Assembly: GCA_036653715.1 (NCBI GenBank) | Contig: JAVVTL010000006.1 | Coordinates: 1-35,846 of the forward strand | Direction: 5' to 3' | DNA from: Scatomorpha sp036653715 | GTDB taxonomy: Bacteria; Bacillota; Clostridia; Oscillospirales; Oscillospiraceae | DNA: 35,846 bases | In this document: one piece after another, positions 1 through 9,500 of the stretch | Position numbering within the stretch: the stretch's first letter is position 1 | Layout: each line of letters starts with the position of its first letter | Notes under the pieces: generated by a model | Seen by the model: only the letters and a program-made list of their open reading frames with translations | Told to the model about the DNA's origin: nothing | Database searches by the model: none | Translations under genes and position numbers: made by a program

Positions 1-130
1 AAAAAATAATAGATCTATGTTTTGAAACTTGCTGTATGCAATTTCGGTTACATAATTATCATACGCATTCGCATTATATATTCATATGTAACTATTTACA
101 AGCGCTTTCCACTTAAACGCACAATTTAAA
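1..130. other. AT-rich intergenic end of window, no gene seen
   Basis: This stretch is markedly richer in A and T than the rest of the window. It has no open frame with a ribosome binding site and no clear hairpin. It lies beyond the terminator of the minus-strand signalling operon and probably belongs to the promoter or spacer region of whatever lies to the left. Confidence 0.5.
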
Positions 131-135
131 TCAAA

Positions 136-168
136 AAAGTCGGCGCATGCTACACATGCGCCGACTTT
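136..168 (-). terminator. Intrinsic terminator of the signalling operon
   Basis: A perfect 14-bp stem (136-149 with 155-168) closes a five-base loop. Read on the minus strand, the stem runs straight into a T run (complement of A133-A138). It starts 22 bases after the stop codon of the Hpt gene, the last gene of the minus-strand operon. On the plus strand a T run also follows a few bases later (173-178), so it may act in both directions. Confidence 0.9.
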
Positions 169-190
169 GTCGTTTTTTAGCGGTTAATTT

Positions 191-535
191 CTATCCCTGA
201 ATCGCCTTTAGCTTGGAAAGCTGATTGTTTATCTCGGCGTATTGGGTCTGCAAATCGGAATAATCCTTTGCGCGGAGAGCGTCCACAATGCCGCAGATGA
301 GGTTGTATATCGGGGTCAGGCCCATGTTCCCTGCGACGCCCTTGAGCGTATGCGCCGCCTCGAACGCCTGCGTGTAGTCCTTAAGCGCAAGCGCTTCGCC
401 AAGGAGCGGAAAGGCTTCGTCCGCCAAAAAGACCATGAAGCAGGCCTCATACAGCTCCTCGTCGCCCAAAAAGCGCTCCATTGCGCCTTGCACATCGGCG
501 CCGTATTCGTTTAATTTCTCAAGCATTGTGGCCAT
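191..535 (-). CDS. Stand-alone histidine phosphotransfer (Hpt) protein
   Basis: A 114-residue, all-helical protein with the Hpt signature AAHTLKGVAGNMG; His62 is the expected phosphorylated residue. Hpt proteins carry a phosphoryl group between the receiver domain of a hybrid kinase and a final response regulator, and act in the cytoplasm. This is the last gene of the operon. Its ATG lies 17 bases inside the end of the upstream hybrid kinase and is preceded by GGAAGGAGAG at a good distance, so translation is probably coupled. Neither hybrid kinase here has its own Hpt domain, so this protein is the natural partner for their receivers and for the receivers of the GGDEF/EAL protein. The family assignment is firm; the partners are inferred from linkage. 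Confidence 0.92.
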   Translation of the reverse strand: MATMLEKLNEYGADVQGAMERFLGDEELYEACFMVFLADEAFPLLGEALALKDYTQAFEAAHTLKGVAGNMGLTPIYNLICGIVDALRAKDYSDLQTQYAEINNQLSKLKAIQG

Positions 536-3500
536 TGTTTTTCTCTCCTTCCCCGTGTAAAAGACGATATAGGGTTCCGTAGAGCAGGTCGGGGTCGATG
601 GGCTTTGCGAGATGCGCGTTCATCCCGGCGCTTCTTGACTTGCTCACGTCGTCCTCAAAGGCGTTTGCGGACATTGCGATGATTGGCACGTCCTTTGCGT
701 AGGCGCTGTCTATGGCTCTGATGCCCTCCGCCGCCTGCAGACCGTCCATCACGGGCATTCTGATGTCCATGAGGACGGCGTCATAGGTGTGCTCCGGCGC
801 GGCGGCAAACATGTCGAGCGCGAACCTGCCGTTCAGCGCCACATCCACCGCGGCTTTTTTGTGCTCGAGCAGCTTTTTCGCCACCATGACATTGAGCTGA
901 TGGTCCTCCACCAGCAGGAATCTCTTTCCGCCGAAATCGTATTCGGCTTGGTCCTCCGTGGCCGCATATTCCTTGGGCTCCGCATTGCCCGTCGGGATGC
1001 CGAAGGGGATATGCACCGTGAAGACGGTGCCGACGCCCGTGTGGCTATCCACGTTTATGTCCCCGCCCATGAGCTGCGCCAAATTTTTGGAGATGGCAAG
1101 CCCGAGGCCGCTGCCGCCGTAGCTGCTTGTGGAGCCGTTATGCTCCTGCGAGAAGGGCTTGAAGATGTTCGGAAGAAACTCGTCGCCGATTCCTATGCCG
1201 GTATCGCTGATTTTGAAGCGGATATCCGCTCTTTTTTTGTCGGAGGCAATCAGCGAGATGTCAAGTCGGACGGTTCCGCCGGGCTTTGTGAATTTGACGG
1301 CGTTGGAGAGGATGTTGATTAGAATCTGCTGAAGGCGGATACCGTCGCCCAAGTAGCTGGCCTTGCAGCCGTCGAATATTTTGACATTATAGGTTACGCC
1401 CTTTGCCTCCGCCTGCGTGGCAATGATGGTATTGATGGAGTTCAGAAAGCGCGTGCAGTTGATTATTTCGTTTTTGAGCGTAATTTTGCCCGTCTCGATT
1501 TTGGACATATCGAGGATGTCGTTGAGGAGCTGCAGCAGGTATTGCGAGGAATATTGGGATTTTTCGATGCAATCAAGGACAAAGGCCTTGTCGTCGAGGT
1601 TTTGCGAGGCAATTTGGGCCATTCCCATGATTGCGTTCATCGGCGTTCGTATCTCGTGGCTGATGCGGGATAGAAATTCGGATTTTGCGGCGTTGGCATG
1701 CTCTGCCATTTTGACTGCCTCGACCAGCTCCTGATTTCTCTTTTCCTGCTCGGCGACGGCGGCTGTTATGTCCGTCCTCGTCATCAGGAATATGCCGAGC
1801 TCGGCATTGATGTAGCAGAAGCGCAGCTGTTTTTGGAAGAGTCCCCCGTTTGCATCCGGCACGCCGTAGAAAATGCGGTAGGTTCCGACGGCGTCAAGCT
1901 GCGCGAGGATGTTTTTTATGGTAAGCTCCGCCGCCACGCGCTCGGCGTCCTCCGGACAGATATAGAGGCGCGCATATTCCTGCGTCTCCTCCTCGAAGTG
2001 CTGGCTCTCGTAGGCGTAGGATTGGTCATAGTCGTTTTCGCTGTATCTCGCGGCGGTATTATGCCGCGCGTCCACGACCACCAAAAAGTCGTAATCGGTT
2101 TTGACTATGGCGTTCATCACATTCTGCATGGTTCTCTCGTTTGTGATGTTTGTGGTGTAGATGAAAGCGACGACGTCCATATCCTCCGGTCTTTTCATCA
2201 TATGGGCGGTCACGATTGTCCAATAGCGGCGATTTCCTATTGTTCTCGTCAGCTCGAGGGAGACGGTTGTCTCGCCCTTTGCAAAGCGCCTGAGGAGCGG
2301 TTCGCGACTGAAAACCGCCGCGCACTTCTCACGCATTTCGGGAGATGTAAGCTCGGTGTAGACGTGCTCGAAGTATTCCTGCGCCGTTTTGGATTTCTTC
2401 ATGCGCAGCATTATCTCCGGGAAAATGCTGTTGTAGTCCAAAATGGTATTTTGGGTCAGATTCATGTTGATGGAAGCCATTGTGGCGCTTTGCATTGCCT
2501 TGCGGTAGGATATCTCGTCGCGGTAGCGTTTTTCCGCTTCCTTTTCCTTTGTCACGTCCTGCCCCACGCAATATATCTTTTGGGGCTTTCCGTCCTCGTC
2601 AAAGATATTCTTATAGACTACGCGCTCGCACCAAAATTCGTCCTCCCGCCGCTGGCGTATCCAAAGGTCGGCGGACATTTCCCTTGCGCCGTTTTTCATT
2701 TTCTCCATCATATCATAAAGCGTGGGGGCGGAGTCCTCGCGGATGTGTCCCTCCGAAACCACGGAGGTAAGATAATTGTCAATTACCGGGTTTTCGTGAT
2801 TCACCTTGGGAGAGGTGGAGAAAATCGTCATCGCGTCCGCGGCGTAGTCATATTCCCAGATGTTGATGTTGGAGGCCTTTACCGCCGTGGCGTAGCGAAA
2901 TTCGCTCTCGCGCAGCGCGTGCTCCGCCTTTATCTGCTCATTTACGTCGGTGAAAACCGTATAGAGAATCGGCGTGCCGTCCCGCTGAGCCATCACCTGA
3001 CCGCTGACGCGCATCCAGTGATAGCTGCCGTCCTTCTGCCGCACGCGGTGGGTGTAATCGAATTTGCGATTTTGCGAATATGCGGTTTGAACGGCTTCAA
3101 CCAGCCCCTGCCTGTCGTCCGCATGGAAGACCGCAAGGGTTGAATCGCGGGTCGCCTCGCAGTATTCCTCCTTCGTCATGCCGCAGAGCGAGTATACTTG
3201 GTCGCTGATGAAGATAGGCGTGAATTTGTCGTCCATTTTATACATTCCCACGCCGCCGGGGATGGAGTTTATGAGGGTCTCGTATTTCTTTGCGCCCTCA
3301 AGGATGGTCTCGCCCATATGTTTTTGAGCGGTGATGTCGGTATAGTAGGCGAAAATAATCTCGTTGCCGTTTTCGTCGTGCGAATGCCGCGAATTTTGAG
3401 TGACCCAAATCAGGCTGCCGTCTTTTTTCACTGCGCGGTAGGTTATTTCAAACGGGTCAAATCTGCCTATTCGCCCTTCCGCCGCATATCTCAGATAGCT

Positions 3501-3701
3501 TTTGTCATCGGAAAAGACACAGTTCCATGCGGAATTCCGATGTGAGACCAGAAATTCCTCCACATCTTCATAGCCGAGGGTTTCGGCGAACATGCTGTTA
3601 ACAAAGAGAATTTCAAAATCCGGGTTCGCTCTGACAATCATGAATCCGATAGGCAGGGAAAGCTCTGTCAAATCCGCTTCTATTTCCGCAAGTTTTTTCA
3701 T
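519..3701 (-). CDS. Hybrid sensor histidine kinase, multi-PAS, HisKA-HATPase-REC
   Basis: A 1060-residue soluble hybrid kinase with no obvious membrane segment. Three PAS domains can be read at about 15-125, 140-258 and 265-390, each ending in a typical DIT/DVN/DVT element. Two further sensor-like segments follow (about 400-520 and 525-648). The dimerisation domain has His682 in SHEIRTPMNA. The ATPase domain has the N box near Asn800, DTGIGIG at 833 and the GSGLGLAI lid. A C-terminal receiver has phospho-acceptor Asp979 (LMDIRMP). The start at 3701 has GGAAGGAGG upstream. It begins 4 bases after the stop of the paralogous kinase and overlaps the Hpt gene. The signal is unknown; the absence of membrane segments suggests a cytoplasmic cue. 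Residues from about 400 onward align with the neighbouring kinase, indicating tandem duplication. Confidence 0.93.
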   Translation of the reverse strand: MKKLAEIEADLTELSLPIGFMIVRANPDFEILFVNSMFAETLGYEDVEEFLVSHRNSAWNCVFSDDKSYLRYAAEGRIGRFDPFEITYRAVKKDGSLIWVTQNSRHSHDENGNEIIFAYYTDITAQKHMGETILEGAKKYETLINSIPGGVGMYKMDDKFTPIFISDQVYSLCGMTKEEYCEATRDSTLAVFHADDRQGLVEAVQTAYSQNRKFDYTHRVRQKDGSYHWMRVSGQVMAQRDGTPILYTVFTDVNEQIKAEHALRESEFRYATAVKASNINIWEYDYAADAMTIFSTSPKVNHENPVIDNYLTSVVSEGHIREDSAPTLYDMMEKMKNGAREMSADLWIRQRREDEFWCERVVYKNIFDEDGKPQKIYCVGQDVTKEKEAEKRYRDEISYRKAMQSATMASINMNLTQNTILDYNSIFPEIMLRMKKSKTAQEYFEHVYTELTSPEMREKCAAVFSREPLLRRFAKGETTVSLELTRTIGNRRYWTIVTAHMMKRPEDMDVVAFIYTTNITNERTMQNVMNAIVKTDYDFLVVVDARHNTAARYSENDYDQSYAYESQHFEEETQEYARLYICPEDAERVAAELTIKNILAQLDAVGTYRIFYGVPDANGGLFQKQLRFCYINAELGIFLMTRTDITAAVAEQEKRNQELVEAVKMAEHANAAKSEFLSRISHEIRTPMNAIMGMAQIASQNLDDKAFVLDCIEKSQYSSQYLLQLLNDILDMSKIETGKITLKNEIINCTRFLNSINTIIATQAEAKGVTYNVKIFDGCKASYLGDGIRLQQILINILSNAVKFTKPGGTVRLDISLIASDKKRADIRFKISDTGIGIGDEFLPNIFKPFSQEHNGSTSSYGGSGLGLAISKNLAQLMGGDINVDSHTGVGTVFTVHIPFGIPTGNAEPKEYAATEDQAEYDFGGKRFLLVEDHQLNVMVAKKLLEHKKAAVDVALNGRFALDMFAAAPEHTYDAVLMDIRMPVMDGLQAAEGIRAIDSAYAKDVPIIAMSANAFEDDVSKSRSAGMNAHLAKPIDPDLLYGTLYRLLHGEGEKNNGHNA

Positions 3702-3705
3702 GTAC

Positions 3706-6558
3706 CTAATCCTCCTTCCAAAGAAAACTCTGCACTGTTTTGTACAAAAGATACGGCTCTATGGGTTTGGTCAGGTGCGCGTTCATTCCGGCGGCTCTCG
3801 TTTTTTCGATGTCCTCCTCGAACGCGTTTGCGGTCATGGCGATTATGGGAATTGTTTTCGCGTCGCTCTTGAGCATTTGGCGAATTGCCTTTGCCGCCGT
3901 CAGCCCGTCCATAACCGGCATTTGGATATCCATTAAAATCCCGTCGTAGTAGCCCGTTGGCTTCTGCGCGAAGGTTTCGATTGCACGGAGGCCGTTTTCG
4001 GCGACCTCGACCTCAAGATGCTTTGCGTTAAGGAGCTTTCTTGCGACCTCGACGTTGAGCGCGTGGTCCTCGACAAGTAAAACGCGCTTTCCCGTGAAGT
4101 CGTATTCACCCTGAGAGAGCGGCTTTGCGGGGACGTCCTTTTCGCTGTAAATTTTCTCGAAGGCGGAACAGAGAGAGGACTTGAACAGCGGCTTTGAGAT
4201 GAGCAGGTTGACGCCCGCCCGCTTTGCCTCGACCTCGATTCCCGCCCAGTCGTAGGCGGTCATGATGATTATGGTGACCTCCGGTCCGACTATCTTGCGG
4301 ATTTCGCGCGCCGTCTCGATTCCGTCCATATCCGGCATTTTCCAGTCCACCAAAATCACGTCGTAGGAGGCTTTCTTTTCCCACTTGGAGCGCACGGCCG
4401 CCACCGCCTCCGCGCCGGAGACGACGTATTCCGCCTGCACCCGCATATCCCAAAGTATCTGCCTCGTGTGGCGGCAGATGATAATGTCGTCATCGACGAC
4501 AAGCGCCCTAAGGGTATCGAAGCTGTAGGTCGGCTTCTGCTTTGCCGCGCGCCTGCTCTCCTCGGGGATGCTGAGCTTGACCTCTACGATGAATTCGCTC
4601 CCGACGCCCTCGATGCTGTTCACGCTGATTTTGCCGTCCATGAGGTCAACGAGGTTTTTGCAGATGGCAAGGCCCAGCCCCGTCCCGCCGTAGGGCGAAT
4701 CCGCGCCGACCCGCGCCTGCTCGAACGGCTCGAAAAGATGCGGGATGAACGCCTCGCTGATGCCGATGCCGGTGTCGTTTATGGCGAACTTCATGACCGC
4801 CTCGTCCTGCTTTGTTTTCTCCTGATGGACGATGAATTGAACCTTCCCGCCCGTCGGCGTGAATTTTATGGCGTTGGAGATGATGTTGATGAGCACCTGT
4901 TGGAGCTTCATCGCGTCGCCGATATAGTAGTCCTCGGTAAAGCTCGTGAGGATTGCGTCGTATTCCACGCCCTTCTCCCGCGCCTGAGCGTTGCAGATGC
5001 TGTTTATGCCGTTTATGAATTCCTCAAAGGGGATTTTTTCGCGGCGAATCATGACCTTGCCGCTCTCGATTCTCGACATGTCCAAAATGTCGTTTATCAG
5101 GGAGAGCAAAAACCGCGCGGAAATTCCGACCTTGGAGAGGTATTCCGATACCTGGACGGGGTCCTTTACACAGCTTGCGGCGAGAGTTGACATGCCGATA
5201 ATGGTGTTCATCGGCGTTCTTATCTCGTGGCTCATGCGGGAGAGAAACTCGGACTTTGCGGTATTTGCCTGCTGCGCCGCCATAAGTGCATCCCTCAGAG
5301 CCTCGGTTTTCTTTTTGTCCTCGTTGTAGATATCGGTTATGTCCCTGCGGGTGACGATGATTTTCTTTCTTTGCCTGTCAAGGTATGAAAATTGCAGCTT
5401 TTTCCGACTTATGCCCCCGCTCGGCTCCCGGATGCGGCAGTAGGCGGTGAACACCTCCCGCGTCTCAAGCTGCTCGAAAAGATTTTTGTAGGACATTTCG
5501 CGGATGTTCTTTTCGATATCCTCCTCCACCAAAAACTCGCGCGCGTATTGCTCGACTTCTTTTTCGTAGCTGCTCGCGTGGAAGGGCGGAAGCGGGGTTT
5601 CGCCGCCTGTTTTGGCGAAGATGGTATAGTCGTCCGCGACGGCGTCCAAAAGCGCGAGATAGTCGTAATCCATGTTTACGACGGTGTCAACAAGCGCGCG
5701 GGCGAGCTTTTCTTTGTTTATGTCCGTGGCGTAGATGTAGGCCTCTATATCGCGGGTTTGAGGATTTTGGAACATATTCAGCTCGATTTTTATCCAGATG
5801 CCCATGCCGCCGCCGTAGCTCACATAGGATTCCTGAGCTACGCTCATCTTGCCGTTCCTGAAGCGTTCAAGGAGGGCTTCTCGGTTGAAGGTGTCCATGT
5901 ATCGCGCCAATTCGTCCTCATCCAAGTGGGTGGCGTATTCGCGCTCGAAGAAGCCGTCGACCGTTCCGTTGCCCTGAAAGGTTCGGATAAAGGGATTTTC
6001 GCTCTGACCGTCCTCGCAGATGTTGCGGGAGAGGTTCATCTTGAAGGAGCCTATGACTTCCTGATTGTGTACTTTTCTCCACTCGATTTCCTCGTTGTAG
6101 CGTTCCTCCATACTGATGCGCTCGGTGATGTCTACCGCCGTGCCGACTGCCCTGACGGGCTTGCCGTCATCGTCGAAAATCGTGGTATAGGTGACCTCAT
6201 ACCAGCACCAGGCCTTGCTTTTTTCGTTCCACCAGCGGGACGTGCCCTTCACGTTTTTTTCGCCGGCGCAAATTCTGTCGAACATACCGATGGCGCCGGG
6301 CACGTCCTCGGGATGCATCCGGCTGTCCTCGGAGCAGAAAACTTCCGGGACGTTGTAGATTTCCGAGACGTTGTCGAAGCCTTTAGCATGTGTGGTGTTG
6401 TGAAAATTGCAGATTGCTTTTTTCGCTATGTCAAAGACCCAATATGTAAGCCCCGCCTGTTTAAGAGCGATGGCATATATCGCTTCTTCCTCTTTGAGGC
6501 CGCTTATTTCACGCTCGTCGCCCATCGGCTCCCTGCGCTTTATTTCACTTTCCCGCAT
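3706..6558 (-). CDS. Hybrid sensor histidine kinase with two receiver domains
   Basis: A 950-residue soluble kinase. It has one N-terminal PAS domain (about 28-148, ending in AVDITER), two sensor-like segments (about 165-280 and 290-410) that match those of the downstream kinase, HisKA with His444 (SHEIRTPMN), and HATPase with DTGIGIS near 595 and GGTGLGLAI. Two receivers follow in tandem: Asp738 (LVDWKMP) and Asp877 (LMDIQMP). The first receiver is more divergent (LVVDDDIIICRHT); the second closely resembles that of the other kinase. The chosen start has GGAGG seven bases upstream and overlaps the previous gene by 14 bases, arguing for coupled translation. With the separate Hpt protein it can form a His-Asp-His-Asp relay. 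The stimulus is not evident. Confidence 0.93.
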   Translation of the reverse strand: MRESEIKRREPMGDEREISGLKEEEAIYAIALKQAGLTYWVFDIAKKAICNFHNTTHAKGFDNVSEIYNVPEVFCSEDSRMHPEDVPGAIGMFDRICAGEKNVKGTSRWWNEKSKAWCWYEVTYTTIFDDDGKPVRAVGTAVDITERISMEERYNEEIEWRKVHNQEVIGSFKMNLSRNICEDGQSENPFIRTFQGNGTVDGFFEREYATHLDEDELARYMDTFNREALLERFRNGKMSVAQESYVSYGGGMGIWIKIELNMFQNPQTRDIEAYIYATDINKEKLARALVDTVVNMDYDYLALLDAVADDYTIFAKTGGETPLPPFHASSYEKEVEQYAREFLVEEDIEKNIREMSYKNLFEQLETREVFTAYCRIREPSGGISRKKLQFSYLDRQRKKIIVTRRDITDIYNEDKKKTEALRDALMAAQQANTAKSEFLSRMSHEIRTPMNTIIGMSTLAASCVKDPVQVSEYLSKVGISARFLLSLINDILDMSRIESGKVMIRREKIPFEEFINGINSICNAQAREKGVEYDAILTSFTEDYYIGDAMKLQQVLINIISNAIKFTPTGGKVQFIVHQEKTKQDEAVMKFAINDTGIGISEAFIPHLFEPFEQARVGADSPYGGTGLGLAICKNLVDLMDGKISVNSIEGVGSEFIVEVKLSIPEESRRAAKQKPTYSFDTLRALVVDDDIIICRHTRQILWDMRVQAEYVVSGAEAVAAVRSKWEKKASYDVILVDWKMPDMDGIETAREIRKIVGPEVTIIIMTAYDWAGIEVEAKRAGVNLLISKPLFKSSLCSAFEKIYSEKDVPAKPLSQGEYDFTGKRVLLVEDHALNVEVARKLLNAKHLEVEVAENGLRAIETFAQKPTGYYDGILMDIQMPVMDGLTAAKAIRQMLKSDAKTIPIIAMTANAFEEDIEKTRAAGMNAHLTKPIEPYLLYKTVQSFLWKED

Positions 6559-9500
6559 TGTGTGCCTCCTGCCAATATAAATCCATGTTTTCGATTTCCG
6601 TTACATCGACCGCGACCTCCAAATGGACGAAAATCCCGTTGCGGTTGACATTTTTTCCGCGCATAAGTAAAACCTGCGACTTGTTGGGTACGCGGAATAA
6701 TCTGGTGTAGACCTTGCTCTCCGACATTTTTGAAAGCGAGCAAAAGCTGCACGGCGACTTTTTGTGCATAAGGACCTCATAGCACTTTTTGCCCTTGCAC
6801 TCCTCGCGGGTGACGCCCGCAAATCTGCACAGGCTGTCGTTGGCGTAGATAAGCTCATAGGTGTCCCTGTCACAGGCGTAGACACTGTCGTTGATGGTGT
6901 CAAGGACACTCTCGGCGTCCGTAATCCACTTTGAGACGGAGGTCTCCCCCGGCTCCTCGCCGTAGACGGAGACGGTATTTCTGCCTTGGCATTTCGCGTT
7001 ATAGAGCGCCTTGTCGGCGTTTTTGTACATCGCGTCAAACGAACGCTCCGTCTCCGACGTGAGCGTGATGCCCACGGAACAGGTTATGTCGGCATTTTCG
7101 CCGTCGATTTCAATGTCGTACATGCTCGCACAGAGCTTGAGCGCCTTCTGCTCGACCATCGCGGCATCGGGGACGTTGTCCATGAAAACCGAGAATTCAT
7201 CCCCGCCCATGCGCACCAAAATGTCGCCCTGTCTGAAGGAGGCGCGAAGCTTCTCGGCGACCTCGGTGATGACCTCGTCGCCATAGGCGTGACCGCGCGT
7301 ATCGTTGAATTTTTTGAAGTTGTCAATGTCCAGCATCAGCATGGCGCAGGTGGCGGAGGCGTTCTCAAGGCGCTTTGCTATCATGACCTCGGCGCTCGCT
7401 CTGTTGAGAAGACCCGTCATCTGGTCGGTTTTCACCTGCTCCGACATGTTGTTGTATTCCTTGACCATCTCTCTGAAGCGGCGGTTGGAATCCATGACGT
7501 TTTTGATGCGGCGGTTTACGACCTCGGGAATAAAGGGCTTGACGATATAGTCGTTCGCGCCGAGCGAGAGGGTGCTGATTTGCTGCTCGGGGCTTTCGTC
7601 CGCGGTAATCATTATGACGGGGATGCCGTCAAGCTCCGGACGTTTTTTCTTGTATTGGAGAAATTCCTTGCCGTCCATTTTCGGCATGGTAATGTCCAGC
7701 AGGATGAGGTCGATTTGATTGAGGTTTTCGCCGAGTATTTCGATGGCCTCCTCGCCGTTTTCCGCCTCCAAAAAGCTGAATTTATCCTGAAGAATTTTCT
7801 TGAGGATTGTGCGGTTCACGGCGGCGTCATCGACAATGAGGACTGTATGGGTATCGTGGCTGCTTGAGAGGAGCGAGGTCCTGTATTTTTGAAGCTCGGA
7901 GTCGAGCCGCCTGCGCATGGTTATATCGGTCAGCTCGCCGATAATGATGTGCTTGTTGCCGACGGTGGAGACATAGCGGAGCTTCATGTATATCCAAATC
8001 GGCTCCCCGCCCACGCGGCTGCGCGGATACTCGCACTCGGCAAGCTCCCTTGTTTTGGCGCACTCGCGAAAGGCCTTCAGCAGCGGCGCGCGGTATTCCT
8101 TGTCAATCATGCTGAGAGTCCCCGGCGCATTTGAGAGCATGTCGTCGTGCCCGAGCAGGGCGTAATACGCCTCGTTGACTCTGATCATCTCGATGTGGTC
8201 ATCGACAAATTCATAGATGGCGGCGACCTGCAGAGCGTTGCCGAAGAGCAGCTTCATTTCTTTGTTGAAGGCAAACAAATCGTCATAGCGATAGTTTTCA
8301 TATTGCTTCGCGGTGATGGGCTTGGGGTCGAAGGCCTGGCTGCGGCAGAGCTTTTCGTAGTCCTCGCGAGGCATTGGGCGGGCAAAGTAGTAGCCCTGCG
8401 CGTAGTCGCAGCCGACGCTCCTGAGAAAATCCACCTGCTCGGCGGTCTCGGCGCCCTCGGCAATCACGGGGATGTTGAGCCACTTTGCCATGCGGATGAC
8501 GGAGGCGATTATGTTTTCGCCTCTGCCGGGAATCTCGGTTCGGGAGAGAAACAGCATGTCGATTTTGAGGATGTCAATCATGATGTCCTTAAGGAGGCCG
8601 AGCGAGGAATAGCCGCTGCCGAAGTCGTCCATCATGACGGTGAAGCCGTAGCTTCGGAGCATGGTCATGGTTTTTCTCATGGCGACGGGGTTATCGGTGT
8701 AGGCGCTTTCCGTAAGTTCCAAATCAAGCAGCGCAGGACTGACGTGATATTTTCGGACAAGCCCAAGGAGAAGCTCGGGCAGCTGCGGGTTATAGACGTT
8801 AACGCGGGAGACGTTGACGGAGATGGGATAGGGGGTTATCCCCTGCTCCTCCCATTCGTGCAGGCACTTGCACGCCTGCTCCCAGACGTAATAGTCGAGC
8901 TTGGTTATGAAGCCGTTGCGCTCGAAGATGGGTATAAATACGCCCGGCGAGAGCATGCCTTTTTTGGGGTGCATCCATCTTACAAGCGCCTCCGCGCCGC
9001 AGGGCAGGTTTGTGTGGATATTGTATTGGGGCTGAAAATATATTTCAAATTGACCGTTCTCGAGCGCAAAGTTCATGTCGTTTGTGATTTCCTGCTCTAT
9101 GGTCAGGGCAAGGCTCATGCGCTCGTTGTAGTAGGCGTAGTAGTCGATATAGTTGCCCTTGCAGGTCTTGGCGGCGAGGGTCGCGCGGTTGTAGATTTCC
9201 TCCACGGGGATTGAGTTGTCGTCAATAATGTAGATGCCGACGGAGGGGACAATGTCGTAGTTGGGGTTGTATTTCACGAGCAGTCTTTTGGAGCGCTCAA
9301 CCATATATTCCGTGGATTTGGGTTCATAGGGCATACAAAAGCCGAAGATATCGGATTCGATTCTGCCGAAGGTAACTTTTTTAAAATTAGCGGCGTCCGC
9401 CGCTATATGCTCGGCTATATATACAAGCAGCTTATCCCCCTCGGCAGTGCCGAAAAATGAGTTGATAAGCTGGAATCTGTCCACATCAAAACGAAGAAAG

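Noticed and set aside
1698..3143. 481-codon plus-strand open frame opposite the hybrid kinase
   Set aside because: Antisense shadow of a kinase with clear PAS domains; no domain or start signal of its own.
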